Source: Galbitalea sp. SE-J8
Lineage (GTDB): Bacteria > Actinomycetota > Actinomycetes > Actinomycetales > Microbacteriaceae
Direction: 5' to 3'
DNA length: 64,000 bases
NCBI RefSeq assembly: GCF_030345695.1
Contig: NZ_JAUASV010000011.1
Span: forward strand, 38,497 to 102,496
The notes below the pieces were generated by a model, which was not told where the DNA came from, ran no database searches, and was given only the letters and a program-made list of their open reading frames with translations. This document shows, piece by piece, positions 9,019 to 17,433 of this stretch. The number at the start of each line of letters is the position of its first letter. Position 1 is the stretch's first letter. A program made the position numbers and the translations under genes.

Positions 9019-10461
9019 ATGGCACCGACGGACAGCGACCTCTACGGGTTCGACCGGCTGAGCAGCCGCGAGGACCCGTTCGAGACGAGCTTCATGGACG
9101 AGGTCGACTCGATGGAGGCCGACCGGGCGACCATCGGCTGCATCATCCCGTGCTACAACGAGGCCGAGACCATCGCGGACGTGCTCGAGGCGCTGCTCGC
9201 CCAGACCCGGCTGCCCGACATCATCCACGTCATCGTGAACAACACCACGGATGACACGGTCGCGATCGCGAGCGAGTTCGCCGGCCCGCACATGCGCAGC
9301 ATCAAGGGCGTGGAGCAGTTCACCGAGGTCTACGTGCACGACATCGGCAAGAACAAGGACAAGAAGGTCGGCGCGCTCAACTACGGCTACACCCTCGTCG
9401 AGGGCTGCGACTACCTGCTCGGCGTCGACGGCGACACCGTGGCCGACCCGCGCGCCGTCGAGTTCCTCGAGCAGGAGATCGTCTCCGACACCCGCATCGG
9501 CGGCATCTCGGCGATCTTCTCGATCGACGAGCGGCCGTACAAGGGCCTGGCCGCGTTCCTGATCACCGGCCAGCGCGCCCAGTTCGCGGCGTTCAACATG
9601 CAGAACATGCTGCGCGGCCGCAACATGGCCGTGCTCGGCGGTCAGTTCTCGATCTTCGCCACGAAGGCGCTGCGCCGCGCGATGGAGGACAACAACCAGT
9701 CCACGCCCTGGGTCAACGACTCCGAGGTCGAGGACTCGCTGCTCTCGCTGCAGATCAAGAGCGCCGGCTACCTCACCAAGATCAGTGCGCAGGCGCGCGC
9801 CGACGTGGGCGGCATGGACACCATCCGCGGACTGCACGGTCAGCAGGTGAAGTGGAACTACGGCGCCATCGACCTGCTCTGGCCGGGCCAGCGCGGCGAC
9901 ACGAAGGGGCAGCCGTTCCACCCGAACCTGCGCATGCGCTGGCTGGAGAACTTCTCGATGCTCATGAACGCCGTCACGCGACTGCTGTTCATCACGCTGC
10001 TCGCCGCCTCGCTGTCGTTCGGCGCCTACGTCTTCTACTGGTACTGGATCCTGCCGACGTTCTTCGCGATCGCGCTCAACCTCAAGACGGCGATGTCGAT
10101 GAAGAACCGGAGCTCGCGCGACGTGCTGTTCGCCCTGCTCTACGTGCCGGCCGAGCTGTACATGTGGGTCCGTCTCGGTCACTTCTTCAGCGCCTGGACC
10201 AAGTTCTTCAGCCGCCAGCGCGTCGACAACTGGGCCGCGCAGGCGAAGGCGGAGCGCGGCGCGGGCAACAGCCACCTCGTGCCGTTCATCGTGCTCGTGC
10301 TCGTCGTCATCGCGCTCATGTTCGGCTGGTTCCAGTTGAGCGTCGACTGGAAGTCGTACATCCTCGCGGTGGTCTGGCCGATCCTCGGCGTCATCACCGG
10401 CGTGCAGACCGTCGGCATGGTGCTCAAGCTGTTCCGGCGCTACCGCGGCTACAAGGTCTGA
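9019..10461 (+). CDS. Processive family 2 glycosyltransferase, membrane embedded
   Basis: Probable polysaccharide synthase of 480 residues, related to cellulose/hyaluronan synthase-type GT2 enzymes. The GT-A domain has IPCYNEAETI (about residue 50), the DGD metal motif in LGVDGDTVAD, ED in SEVEDSLLS as catalytic base region, and QQVKW, a variant of the processivity motif QxxRW. Membrane helices follow near 320-365, 405-430 and 440-465. No PilZ domain is present. The ATG at 9019 has GGGGAG about 10 bases upstream. It follows the kinase/GGDEF pair by 155 bases. The product glycan is not determinable from sequence; the nearby GH6 enzyme suggests a beta-1,4-glucan. Confidence 0.85.
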   Translation: MAPTDSDLYGFDRLSSREDPFETSFMDEVDSMEADRATIGCIIPCYNEAETIADVLEALLAQTRLPDIIHVIVNNTTDDTVAIASEFAGPHMRSIKGVEQFTEVYVHDIGKNKDKKVGALNYGYTLVEGCDYLLGVDGDTVADPRAVEFLEQEIVSDTRIGGISAIFSIDERPYKGLAAFLITGQRAQFAAFNMQNMLRGRNMAVLGGQFSIFATKALRRAMEDNNQSTPWVNDSEVEDSLLSLQIKSAGYLTKISAQARADVGGMDTIRGLHGQQVKWNYGAIDLLWPGQRGDTKGQPFHPNLRMRWLENFSMLMNAVTRLLFITLLAASLSFGAYVFYWYWILPTFFAIALNLKTAMSMKNRSSRDVLFALLYVPAELYMWVRLGHFFSAWTKFFSRQRVDNWAAQAKAERGAGNSHLVPFIVLVLVVIALMFGWFQLSVDWKSYILAVVWPILGVITGVQTVGMVLKLFRRYRGYKV

Positions 10462-10491
10462 GCGGCGCCGCACGCGCTCACGCGGGCCGGC

Positions 10492-11556
10492 TCACTCCTC
10501 GGGCGCGGTGAGCCGGTAGCCGACGCCGCGGACCGTCTCGATCCAGCGCGGGCTGCCGATGTTGTCGCCGAGCTTCTTGCGCAGGTTGCCCATGTGCACC
10601 TCGATGGCGCGCTTGTCGGCCTCGCTGATGAAGTGGCTCGTGACGTAGCTCTCGCCGCGCAGCAGCAGCACGAGGTCCGCCTTCGTGCGCACGCGGCGGC
10701 CCGACTCGAGCAGCGCGGCGAGCAGGTCGAACTCGCTGCGCGTGAGGTCGATCTCGGTCGTGCCCTGCTGCACGACCCGGGTCTCCATGTTGAGCCAGAG
10801 CCCGTTGTGCTCGAGCCAGCCGTTGCCCGTGTGCGGCAGGCTCGCTGCGGCCGTGCGCGCGCCGGCCGGCGGTGCGCCGTACGGCTCCTGCGCGGCCGGT
10901 GCCGGGGGAGCGGCGTACGGCTGCGGCGGATACGCGGGCCCCGCGGGCTGCTGCGGCGCGCCCGTCTGCGGATACGCGGGCTGCTGCGGCGGGGCGGGCG
11001 CCGGGTAGGGCTGCTGGGGCTGCGCGTACGGCGGGCCCGACGGCGCCGGATAGCCCGGCGGCGTCGGCTGCACCGGGTAGCCGACGGGCGCCGGGGCGGC
11101 GTACGGGTCGACGGGCTGTCCGTATCCGGGGGCGGCGGGCGCCGCGGTCGCCGGGCCCGGGTACTCCTCGATCGGCACGCGCGGCCGACGCAGCATGGCC
11201 TCGATGCGCGCCCGGAGCTCGCGCGGCCGGAACGGCTTGTTGACGTAGTCGTCGGCGCCCGCCTCGAGCCCCTGCAGGGTGTCGATCTCCTCGTTGAGCG
11301 CGGTGAGCATGACGATGTACGTCGGGCTGAACGCGCGGATGCGGCGCGCGACCTCGAAACCGTCCATCCCGGGCATGTTGACGTCGAGGGTCGTCACCAC
11401 GGGGTCGTTCGCGCGCACGGCCTCGACGCCGTCGCTGCCGTTCGCGGTCGCCACGACGCGGAAGCCCGCCTGGGAGAGCACGGTCTCGAGCAGGTGGCGG
11501 ATGTCATCGTCGTCTTCGATGACGACGGCGACCCGCATGTCGGCACTCGTGCTCAT
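10492..11556 (-). CDS. OmpR-family response regulator with long Pro/Ala/Gln-rich linker
   Basis: Transcription factor of 354 residues. The receiver domain (1-122) has the acidic pocket EDDDD, phospho-acceptor D58 in TLDVNMPG and the conserved Lys in VNKPFRP. Residues about 125-238 are a low-complexity linker rich in Pro, Ala, Gly, Gln and Tyr (PYAQPQQPYPAPAPP style). A winged-helix DNA-binding domain follows (about 245-352, ending in ETVRGVGYRL). Normal OmpR proteins have a linker of 5-20 residues. ATCGTA at 11564-11569 (TACGAT on this strand) ends seven bases before the ATG, suggesting a leaderless transcript. It converges with the glycosyltransferase gene. Confidence 0.92.
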   Translation of the reverse strand: MSTSADMRVAVVIEDDDDIRHLLETVLSQAGFRVVATANGSDGVEAVRANDPVVTTLDVNMPGMDGFEVARRIRAFSPTYIVMLTALNEEIDTLQGLEAGADDYVNKPFRPRELRARIEAMLRRPRVPIEEYPGPATAAPAAPGYGQPVDPYAAPAPVGYPVQPTPPGYPAPSGPPYAQPQQPYPAPAPPQQPAYPQTGAPQQPAGPAYPPQPYAAPPAPAAQEPYGAPPAGARTAAASLPHTGNGWLEHNGLWLNMETRVVQQGTTEIDLTRSEFDLLAALLESGRRVRTKADLVLLLRGESYVTSHFISEADKRAIEVHMGNLRKKLGDNIGSPRWIETVRGVGYRLTAPEE

Positions 11557-11604
11557 GTGCTCGATCGTAGCAACGGCGCTCTGCGCGACCGCGGCGGCGC
11601 GGCG

Positions 11605-12579
11605 TCAGCCCGCGGCGAGTTCGCGCGCCATCTCGGGCCACCACTGGCCGGCGGCCGGTCCGCCGTTGCACGTGCCGTCGCTCTCGCCCGGGTTCTTGAT
11701 CCAGAGGTCGGCATCGTGGCCGCCGCTCCCGTCCGCGGCGCCCGGCGCGGCGCCGAGCGCGCGCCCGGGCGGGTTGCACCAGTCGCCCGTGCTGCCGTTG
11801 CCGTTGCGGCCGGTGTCGATCACGAAGTGGGAGCCCCCGACGATCGACGCGACCCGCTCGTCGTAGGCGAGCTCGTCATCCGTGCTGTTGTAGTTCGCCA
11901 CGTTGCTCGCGAAGCCCCGCACGCGCCGCACGCCCGCGCGCTCCAGGAGCGCAGCCTGGTCGTCCGCACTCAGCCAGCTCGAGTGGCCGCCGTCGAGGTA
12001 GATCGTGGTGTCCCGCGCCGACAGGACGTCGATCGCGCCGGAGATCTGACGCACGCGCTCGTCCGTCGCGCCGCACGCCGGGGCCGAGGCCAGCGAGTCC
12101 GGCTCCAGGATGATGACCGCGGGATAGCCGGCGACGCCGTCCGCGATGCGGTCGAGCCAGAGCGGGTAGTCCGCGTCGGTCAGGCCGCCCGCGGAGAAGC
12201 CGCCGCCCGCCGAGCCGCAGTCGCGATCCGGGATGCCGTACACCACGAGCACGGGCAGCGCGCGGGCGTCATGGGCCGCGGTCACGAGCTCGTACACGAA
12301 CTCCTGGACGTCGTCGAGGCCGTGCTGCTCGGGGGTGAGCCAGACCGCGGTCGGCGTCTGCGCGATCCGCTCGAACGCCGCCCGATCGCCGCCGGACGCC
12401 GTCGCGGCGGCCTTCGCCGCGGTCGAGTCGGGGTAGACGTAGAGGGCGCGCCCGGTGAACGGGTCGCCGATGCCGGGGGTCACGAGCACCGAGAACACGA
12501 ACGCGACCACCGCGACGAACGCGAGACCGGCCGCGACCGAGATCGCGACGACGCTCCGTCGAGACAGCCTCCCGGCCAC
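11605..12579 (-). CDS. Glycoside hydrolase family 6 (beta-1,4-endoglucanase), membrane anchored
   Basis: Probable inverting beta-1,4-glucanase of 324 residues. An N-terminal membrane segment (about 12-33) with a basic front end acts as anchor or signal. The catalytic domain shows three GH6 signatures: VIILEPDSLA with the acid Asp, IDTGRNGNG, and DLWIKNPGESDG. It lies 48 bases upstream of the response regulator gene and 52 bases downstream of bioY on the same strand. Such GH6 proteins accompany cellulose-synthase-like GT2 genes in other Actinomycetota, which fits the glycosyltransferase 1.1 kb away. Confidence 0.9.
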   Translation of the reverse strand: MAGRLSRRSVVAISVAAGLAFVAVVAFVFSVLVTPGIGDPFTGRALYVYPDSTAAKAAATASGGDRAAFERIAQTPTAVWLTPEQHGLDDVQEFVYELVTAAHDARALPVLVVYGIPDRDCGSAGGGFSAGGLTDADYPLWLDRIADGVAGYPAVIILEPDSLASAPACGATDERVRQISGAIDVLSARDTTIYLDGGHSSWLSADDQAALLERAGVRRVRGFASNVANYNSTDDELAYDERVASIVGGSHFVIDTGRNGNGSTGDWCNPPGRALGAAPGAADGSGGHDADLWIKNPGESDGTCNGGPAAGQWWPEMARELAAG

Positions 12580-12631
12580 GTGCCCTCCCTCGTCGATCCG
12601 CTCCGTCCCCGTGTCGACCGGTTCGCGCAGG

Positions 12632-13273
12632 TCAGCTGTCGCGGCGCTCGGCCGCCGCGCGGTCCGCGCGACGCACCAGGCTCCAGGTGAGCGGCAGCAG
12701 GCCCGCCGCGACCACGGCCTTGAGCCCGTCGCCGAGCAGGAACGGGTACAGGCCGCCCGCGAGCGTGGCCTCGAGCGGATGCGGCAGCCCGAGACCGCTC
12801 AGCGCGACGAGGAGCCAGGGCAGTCCGACCGCGTAGATCACGACGGTGCCCGCGACGAAGGCGAGGAGCGTGCCGAGCGCGCGGTGATCCCACTCGCGCT
12901 GGGCGAGCCAGCCGACGAGCGCCGCCGCGAGCACGAAGCCGACGAGGTACCCGCCCGTCGGACCGGCGACGGCCGCGAGGCCCGTGAGGTGCGAGCCGTC
13001 GGCCTGCGGGGTGAACACGGGCAGTCCGACGAGGCCGAGCCCGAGGTAGAGCGCCATCGAGAGCGCGCCGCGGGCCGAGCCGAGCACCGTGCCGGCGAGC
13101 AGCACGGCGAACGTCTGCCCGGTGAGCGGCACGGGCCACATCGGCACGCTCACCTGGGCGGCGATCGCGGTGAGACCGGCGCCGGCCGCGACGAGCACCA
13201 GGTCGGTCGCGAGCGAGCGCGAGAAGATCCGGTCGGCGAGGGTCGGGCGGCCGATGGCGAGGCTCAGGGACAC
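12632..13273 (-). CDS. bioY: Biotin transporter substrate-binding membrane protein BioY
   Basis: S-component of a biotin ECF transporter, 213 residues, about six membrane helices, with the conserved VPMWPVPLTGQTFAVLL and GPTGGYLVGF segments. No bioM or bioN gene is adjacent, so it may work alone or with a shared ECF module. The GTG at 13273 is chosen for its GGAG site five bases upstream. The upstream leader contains a perfect 17-bp tandem duplication. Confidence 0.9.
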   Translation of the reverse strand: MSLSLAIGRPTLADRIFSRSLATDLVLVAAGAGLTAIAAQVSVPMWPVPLTGQTFAVLLAGTVLGSARGALSMALYLGLGLVGLPVFTPQADGSHLTGLAAVAGPTGGYLVGFVLAAALVGWLAQREWDHRALGTLLAFVAGTVVIYAVGLPWLLVALSGLGLPHPLEATLAGGLYPFLLGDGLKAVVAAGLLPLTWSLVRRADRAAAERRDS

Positions 13274-13283
13274 GTGCGCTCCA

Positions 13284-13317
13284 GGGAGGTCGGCGGCGAG
13301 GGGAGGTCGGCGGCGAG
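13284..13317. repeat. 17-bp perfect tandem duplication upstream of bioY
   Basis: GGGAGGTCGGCGGCGAG occurs twice head to tail (13284-13300, 13301-13317) in the bioY leader. It could be a duplicated operator or simply a replication-slippage product. Confidence 0.8.
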
Positions 13318-13399
13318 GGCAGGGGACTCCCGGTAGACTATCGGGGCTTCCCGCCGCTTCCGTGTTGTCGATACACGCCTGATTCATTGGACGTCCGCT

Positions 13400-14998
13400 G
13401 TGCTCGCCGTACACGCCCTCGAGATCCGCGTCGGGGCCCGGCTCCTCATGTCGGACGTCAGCTTCCAGGTCTCCCGGGGCGACAAGATCGGCCTCGTCGG
13501 CCGCAACGGCGCGGGCAAGACGACGCTCACCAAGACGCTCGCGGGGGAGACCCTGCCCACCGACGGGCGCATCGAGCGCACCGGCGAGATCGGCTACCTG
13601 CCGCAGGACCCGCGCTCCGGCGACCCGGAGATGCTCGCCCGCACGCGCATCCTCGACGCCCGCGGGCTCGGCACGCTCATGCTCTCGATGGAACGCGCGA
13701 CCCTCGACATGGCGTCGACGGACGAGGCCGTGAGCGCGGCCGCCATGAAGCGCTACGGCAACCTCGAGGAGCGTTTCAGCGCCCTCGGCGGCTACGCGGC
13801 TGAGGCGGAGGCGGCGGTCATCGCGTCGAACCTGTCGCTGCCCGATCGCATCCTGGATCAGCCGCTCAAGACGCTCTCGGGTGGTCAGCGCCGCCGCATC
13901 GAGCTCGCGCGCATCCTGTTCTCGGACGCCGACACGATGATCCTCGACGAGCCGACGAACCACCTCGACGCCGACTCGATCGTCTGGCTGCGCGAGTTCC
14001 TCAAGCAGTACCAGGGCGGCGTCATCGTGATCAGCCACGACGTCGACCTCGTCGAGGAGGTCGTCAACAAGGTGTTCTACCTCGACGCGAACCGCCAGGT
14101 GCTCGACGTCTACAACATGGGCTGGAAGCACTACCTGCGGCAGCGCGAGGCGGATGAGGAGCGCCGCAAGAAGGAACGCGCGAACGTCGAGAAGAAGGCC
14201 TCCGTGCTGCAGCAGCAGGCCGCGCGGTTCGGGGCGAAGGCCACCAAGGCCGCCGCGGCGCACCAGATGGTCGCGCGCGCAGAGAAGATGCTCGCCGGGC
14301 TCGACGAGGTGCGCCAGGTCGACCGGGTCGCGAAGCTGCGCTTCCCCGAGCCGGTGGCGTGCGGGCGCACCCCGCTCATGGGCGAGAACCTCTCGAAGAG
14401 CTACGGGTCGCTCGAGATCTTCACGGCCGTCGACCTCGCGATCGACCGCGGCTCGAAGGTCGTCATCCTCGGCCTCAACGGCGCGGGCAAGACGACGCTG
14501 CTGCGCATCCTCGCGGGCGTGGACACGCCGGACACCGGCCGGCTCGAGCCCGGGCACGGCCTGCGCATCGGCTACTACGCCCAGGAGCACGAGCAGATCG
14601 ACGTGAAGCGCACCGTGCTCGAGAACATGGTGTCCGCATCGCCGCAGCTCACCGAGACCGAGGCGCGCCGCGTGCTCGGCTCGTTCCTGTTCACGGGCGA
14701 CGACGGCTACAAGCCCGCGGGCGTGCTCTCGGGCGGCGAGAAGACCCGCCTCGCCCTCGCGATGATCGTCGTCTCGGGCGCCAACGTGCTGCTGCTCGAC
14801 GAGCCGACGAACAACCTCGACCCGGCGTCGCGGGCCGAGATCCTCGACGCGCTCGCGAACTACGCCGGCGCCGTCGTGCTCGTCTCGCACGACGAGGGCG
14901 CCGTCGAGGCGCTCAATCCGGAGCGCGTGCTCGTCATGCCCGAGGGCATCGAGGACCACTGGAACGCGAGCTACCTCGACCTCATCAGCGTGAGCTGA
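13400..14998 (+). CDS. ABC-F family ATPase (ribosome-associated)
   Basis: Soluble protein of 532 residues with two ABC ATPase domains and no membrane segments, the ABC-F layout. Walker A motifs are GRNGAGKTTL (about residue 34) and GLNGAGKTTL (about 358); signatures are LSGGQRRR and LSGGEKTR. A charged inter-domain linker (about 250-300, EADEERRKKERANVEKK) is the likely ribosome-interacting arm. Family members act on the ribosomal E site in translation control or antibiotic protection; which role applies here is open. The GTG start is divergent from bioY. Confidence 0.9.
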   Translation: MLAVHALEIRVGARLLMSDVSFQVSRGDKIGLVGRNGAGKTTLTKTLAGETLPTDGRIERTGEIGYLPQDPRSGDPEMLARTRILDARGLGTLMLSMERATLDMASTDEAVSAAAMKRYGNLEERFSALGGYAAEAEAAVIASNLSLPDRILDQPLKTLSGGQRRRIELARILFSDADTMILDEPTNHLDADSIVWLREFLKQYQGGVIVISHDVDLVEEVVNKVFYLDANRQVLDVYNMGWKHYLRQREADEERRKKERANVEKKASVLQQQAARFGAKATKAAAAHQMVARAEKMLAGLDEVRQVDRVAKLRFPEPVACGRTPLMGENLSKSYGSLEIFTAVDLAIDRGSKVVILGLNGAGKTTLLRILAGVDTPDTGRLEPGHGLRIGYYAQEHEQIDVKRTVLENMVSASPQLTETEARRVLGSFLFTGDDGYKPAGVLSGGEKTRLALAMIVVSGANVLLLDEPTNNLDPASRAEILDALANYAGAVVLVSHDEGAVEALNPERVLVMPEGIEDHWNASYLDLISVS

Positions 14999-15085
14999 CC
15001 CCCGCGCGTCTTCGTCGAACGACGCGCGGCGGGGTCGGCGCATCCGCGCGGCGGGGTCGGCGCGCCCGTGCGGCGCGCCCCGCCG

Positions 15086-15955
15086 TCAGCGGGCGTCGAG
15101 CAGCTCGTCCTCGATCTCCGCGTCCGAGCGATCGCGGCCGGTGCGCGGCGGGCGGCGGGGTCGGCGCGGTGCGGCGGGAGGGGCATCCGGATCGGCCGCG
15201 TCCGCCCGGCGGGCCCGGTACTCGGTGCGCAGCGCGTAGCCGAGGCCGAAGAACCCGAACAGCGCGAACACGATCCACTGGATCGCGTAGGACAGGTGCG
15301 GGCCCTCGTCGAGCGCGGGCTCGGGGGCCGGCAGCGGCCGGGTCGCGGGCGCCGGGTCCTCGGAGTCGAGCAGGCCGTACGCGCCGGTGTAGGTGTCCCG
15401 ACCGAGCGCGGTCGCGATGTCGTCGAGCTCGATCGTCGGGATCTGCCCCGCGGGTGCCGTGCGACCGGCGAGCTCGGGCTCGCCCTGCTTGAGGCGCGCG
15501 ACGACCGTGACCTCGCCGCCCGGGGGAGCGGGCACGGCATCCGGAGCGTCCTGCGCGTTGCCGGACGGCACCCAGCCGCGGTCGACGACGAACACGTCGC
15601 CGTCGTCGAGCCGCAGCGGCGTGAGCACCTCGAAGCCGGGCGAGCCGTTGTACGGCCGGTTGCGCACGAGCAGCTGCTCGTCGACGAGGTAGGTGCCGCG
15701 CAGCGACACCGGCGTCCACTTCACCCCCTCGCTCCAGGCGTCGAGCGCGGGCAGCACCGAGGCGATCGCGACGGGGTCGGCGTCGTAGTTCGCCTCGATG
15801 TGCTCCACCTCGATGCGCGCCTCGTCGTTGCGCGCGAACTGCCAGCGCGACAGCAGCGCGCACGCGATCGCGAACACGATCGCCATGGCCAGGTAGCCGA
15901 ACCACCTCGGCTGCAGCGCGAATCCCCACAGCCGGGGCGCACGGATGCCGCTCAC
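15086..15955 (-). CDS. SURF1 family cytochrome oxidase biogenesis protein
   Basis: Protein of 289 residues with one membrane helix near each end (about 13-33 and 225-245) and a large extracytoplasmic domain between them, the SURF1 layout. Family marks include WQFARNDE after the first helix and VDRGWVPSG in the middle. It assists heme insertion and assembly of cytochrome c oxidase, which fits ctaA and ctaB upstream. The GTG start overlaps the stop of the preceding small gene by four bases. Confidence 0.9.
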   Translation of the reverse strand: MSGIRAPRLWGFALQPRWFGYLAMAIVFAIACALLSRWQFARNDEARIEVEHIEANYDADPVAIASVLPALDAWSEGVKWTPVSLRGTYLVDEQLLVRNRPYNGSPGFEVLTPLRLDDGDVFVVDRGWVPSGNAQDAPDAVPAPPGGEVTVVARLKQGEPELAGRTAPAGQIPTIELDDIATALGRDTYTGAYGLLDSEDPAPATRPLPAPEPALDEGPHLSYAIQWIVFALFGFFGLGYALRTEYRARRADAADPDAPPAAPRRPRRPPRTGRDRSDAEIEDELLDAR

Positions 15956-16179
15956 GGCACCCGCTCCACGGTCACGTCGAGCGGGGTCACGACCACGGGG
16001 AAGGCCCGGTTCGTGAGGTAGGCGTCGAACCAGTCGCGGTGCTCGTCGCACGCGAGCCAGACCTTGACCCGGTCGATGCCGTGGATGCGGGGGTTGCGCC
16101 AGTTGACCCGCCACGCCGGCTCGGCCGTGCAGCCGGCCCGCGAGCAGACGTCGCCGACCGCGTCGAGCTCGCCGAGCAT
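15952..16179 (-). CDS. Small conserved Cys/His protein
   Basis: Protein of 75 residues with a CSRAGC motif near residue 12 and ACDEH near 43, which could form a zinc site. The core reads WRVNWRNPRIHG followed by KVWLACDEH. Similar short actinobacterial proteins are sometimes labelled acetone carboxylase in databases; nothing in this sequence supports such an enzyme. Both ends overlap neighbours (four bases with SURF1, one base with the DUF3099 gene), so the three genes are one transcription unit. Confidence 0.75.
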   Translation of the reverse strand: MLGELDAVGDVCSRAGCTAEPAWRVNWRNPRIHGIDRVKVWLACDEHRDWFDAYLTNRAFPVVVTPLDVTVERVP

Positions 16180-16520
16180 CACGCGTCCCCGCCGGACGGC
16201 GGATCGACGACCGTGGGCCGCAGCACCGGCCGCTCGCGGTCGCCGTTCGGCTCGCGGAGCACGAGCGCCGCGTGCTCGGGCGACTCGACGTCCGCCCCGG
16301 CGCGCCGCGCTCCGTTGTTGGCGATCACGACGGCGATGTACGGCAGCACGATGGCCGCGATCACGACGACGACGAGCCACCAGTCGTGCACGAAGAACAG
16401 GAGGCCGAAGCACACCATCCGGATGCTCATCGCGATCGTGTAGCGCAGCATCCGTCGCCGGCGCTCGGCGTCGGGGGACTCCTCGATCGACGTGATCGAC
16501 TGCACGCGTGCCCTGCTCAT
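16179..16520 (-). CDS. DUF3099 family membrane protein
   Basis: Protein of 113 residues with an N-terminal SITSIEESPDAERRRRM motif and two membrane helices (about 28-48 and 50-70), followed by a polar tail. This is the layout of the DUF3099 family of Actinomycetota, whose role is unknown. It is first in a tightly overlapping unit with the small Cys/His protein and SURF1, and is divergent from fabG. Confidence 0.8.
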   Translation of the reverse strand: MSRARVQSITSIEESPDAERRRRMLRYTIAMSIRMVCFGLLFFVHDWWLVVVVIAAIVLPYIAVVIANNGARRAGADVESPEHAALVLREPNGDRERPVLRPTVVDPPSGGDA

Positions 16521-16608
16521 GCCCGCACGCTCATGCCCGTATCACTCCCCGTCCGCACCGCCGCAGCGGTGGCCGTCCGGTCTCCATGGTACGTCTCCGC
16601 GGCGTCGA

Positions 16609-16614
16609 TAGGCT
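16609..16614 (+). promoter_or_regulatory. -10 hexamer TAGGCT, leaderless start of fabG
   Basis: TAGGCT ends six bases before the fabG ATG at 16621 and no ribosome site is present. Confidence 0.55.
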
Positions 16615-16620
16615 GGCCGG

Positions 16621-17331
16621 ATGACCCAGCAGCGCACCGTCGTCGTCACCGGAGGCAACCGCGGAATCGGCCGCGCCATCGCGGAGGAGTTCGTGGCGCT
16701 CGGTCACCGCGTCGCGGTCACGGCACGCAGCGGCGGGGGCCCCGAGGGCACGCTCACGGTGCGCGCCGAGATGACGGATGCCGCGAGCATCGACGCCGCG
16801 TTCGCCGAGATCGAGGCCGCGCTCGGTCCCGTCGAGGTGGTCGTGGCGAACGCCGGCATCACGCGCGACACGCTGCTGCTGCGCATGTCGGAGGAGGACT
16901 TCACCGACGTCGTCGACACGAACCTCGGCGGCGCGTTCCGCGTCGTGAAGCGCGCCTCGAAGGGCATGCTGAAGGCCCGGTTCGGCCGCGTCGTGCTCAT
17001 CTCGAGCGTCGTGGGCCTGTACGGCAGCGCCGGCCAGATCAACTACTCGGCCTCGAAGTCCGCGCTCGTCGGCTTCGCCCGCTCGCTCACCCGCGAGCTC
17101 GGCGCGCGGGGCATCACGGCGAACGTCGTCGCCCCGGGCTTCATCGAGACCGACATGACCGCGGCGCTGCCGGAGGAGCAGCAGGCCGAGTACAAGCGGG
17201 CGATCCCCGCGGCGCGCTACGGCTCGGCGGCCGAGGTCGCGAAGGCCGTGACCTGGCTCGCGAGCGACGATGCCGCCTACATCTCGGGCGCGGTCATCCC
17301 GGTCGACGGCGGCCTCGGCATGGGCCACTGA
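16621..17331 (+). CDS. fabG: 3-oxoacyl-ACP reductase FabG (short-chain dehydrogenase)
   Basis: NADPH-dependent reductase of the fatty acid elongation cycle. The protein has 236 residues with Rossmann motif TGGNRGIGRA, NAG in VANAGITRD, catalytic Ser in SSVVGLYG and YxxxK in YSASKSA, followed by PGFIETDM. Length and motifs match FabG rather than a generic dehydrogenase, although SDR assignment by sequence alone has some ambiguity. It stands alone and ends 19 bases before a large palindrome shared with the convergent serB. Confidence 0.88.
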   Translation: MTQQRTVVVTGGNRGIGRAIAEEFVALGHRVAVTARSGGGPEGTLTVRAEMTDAASIDAAFAEIEAALGPVEVVVANAGITRDTLLLRMSEEDFTDVVDTNLGGAFRVVKRASKGMLKARFGRVVLISSVVGLYGSAGQINYSASKSALVGFARSLTRELGARGITANVVAPGFIETDMTAALPEEQQAEYKRAIPAARYGSAAEVAKAVTWLASDDAAYISGAVIPVDGGLGMGH

Positions 17332-17349
17332 TCCGCCGCACCTCCCCGC

Positions 17350-17433
17350 CCTTCCCCGTGTGAGGACGTTTTGCGCGCGTGAGGACGGCCCGGGCCGTCC
17401 TCACGCGCGCAAAACGTCCTCACACGGGAAAGG
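17350..17433. terminator. 84-bp near-perfect palindrome between fabG and serB
   Basis: Arms of 37 bp pair perfectly around the centre 17391/17392, then one mismatch and four more pairs. The motif GTGAGGACG occurs twice in each arm. The serB stop codon (17420-17422) lies inside the right arm. The position between two convergent genes fits a bidirectional terminator, but the length and internal repetition suggest a repetitive palindromic element. Confidence 0.85.

Noticed and set aside
13274..13399. Riboswitch or BirA operator upstream of bioY
   Set aside because: Only a GC-rich tandem duplication was seen; no known biotin operator half-sites or riboswitch core.
15952..16179. Acetone carboxylase subunit (a label used for similar small proteins)
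   Set aside because: The 75-residue protein has only a possible zinc motif and no carboxylase features.
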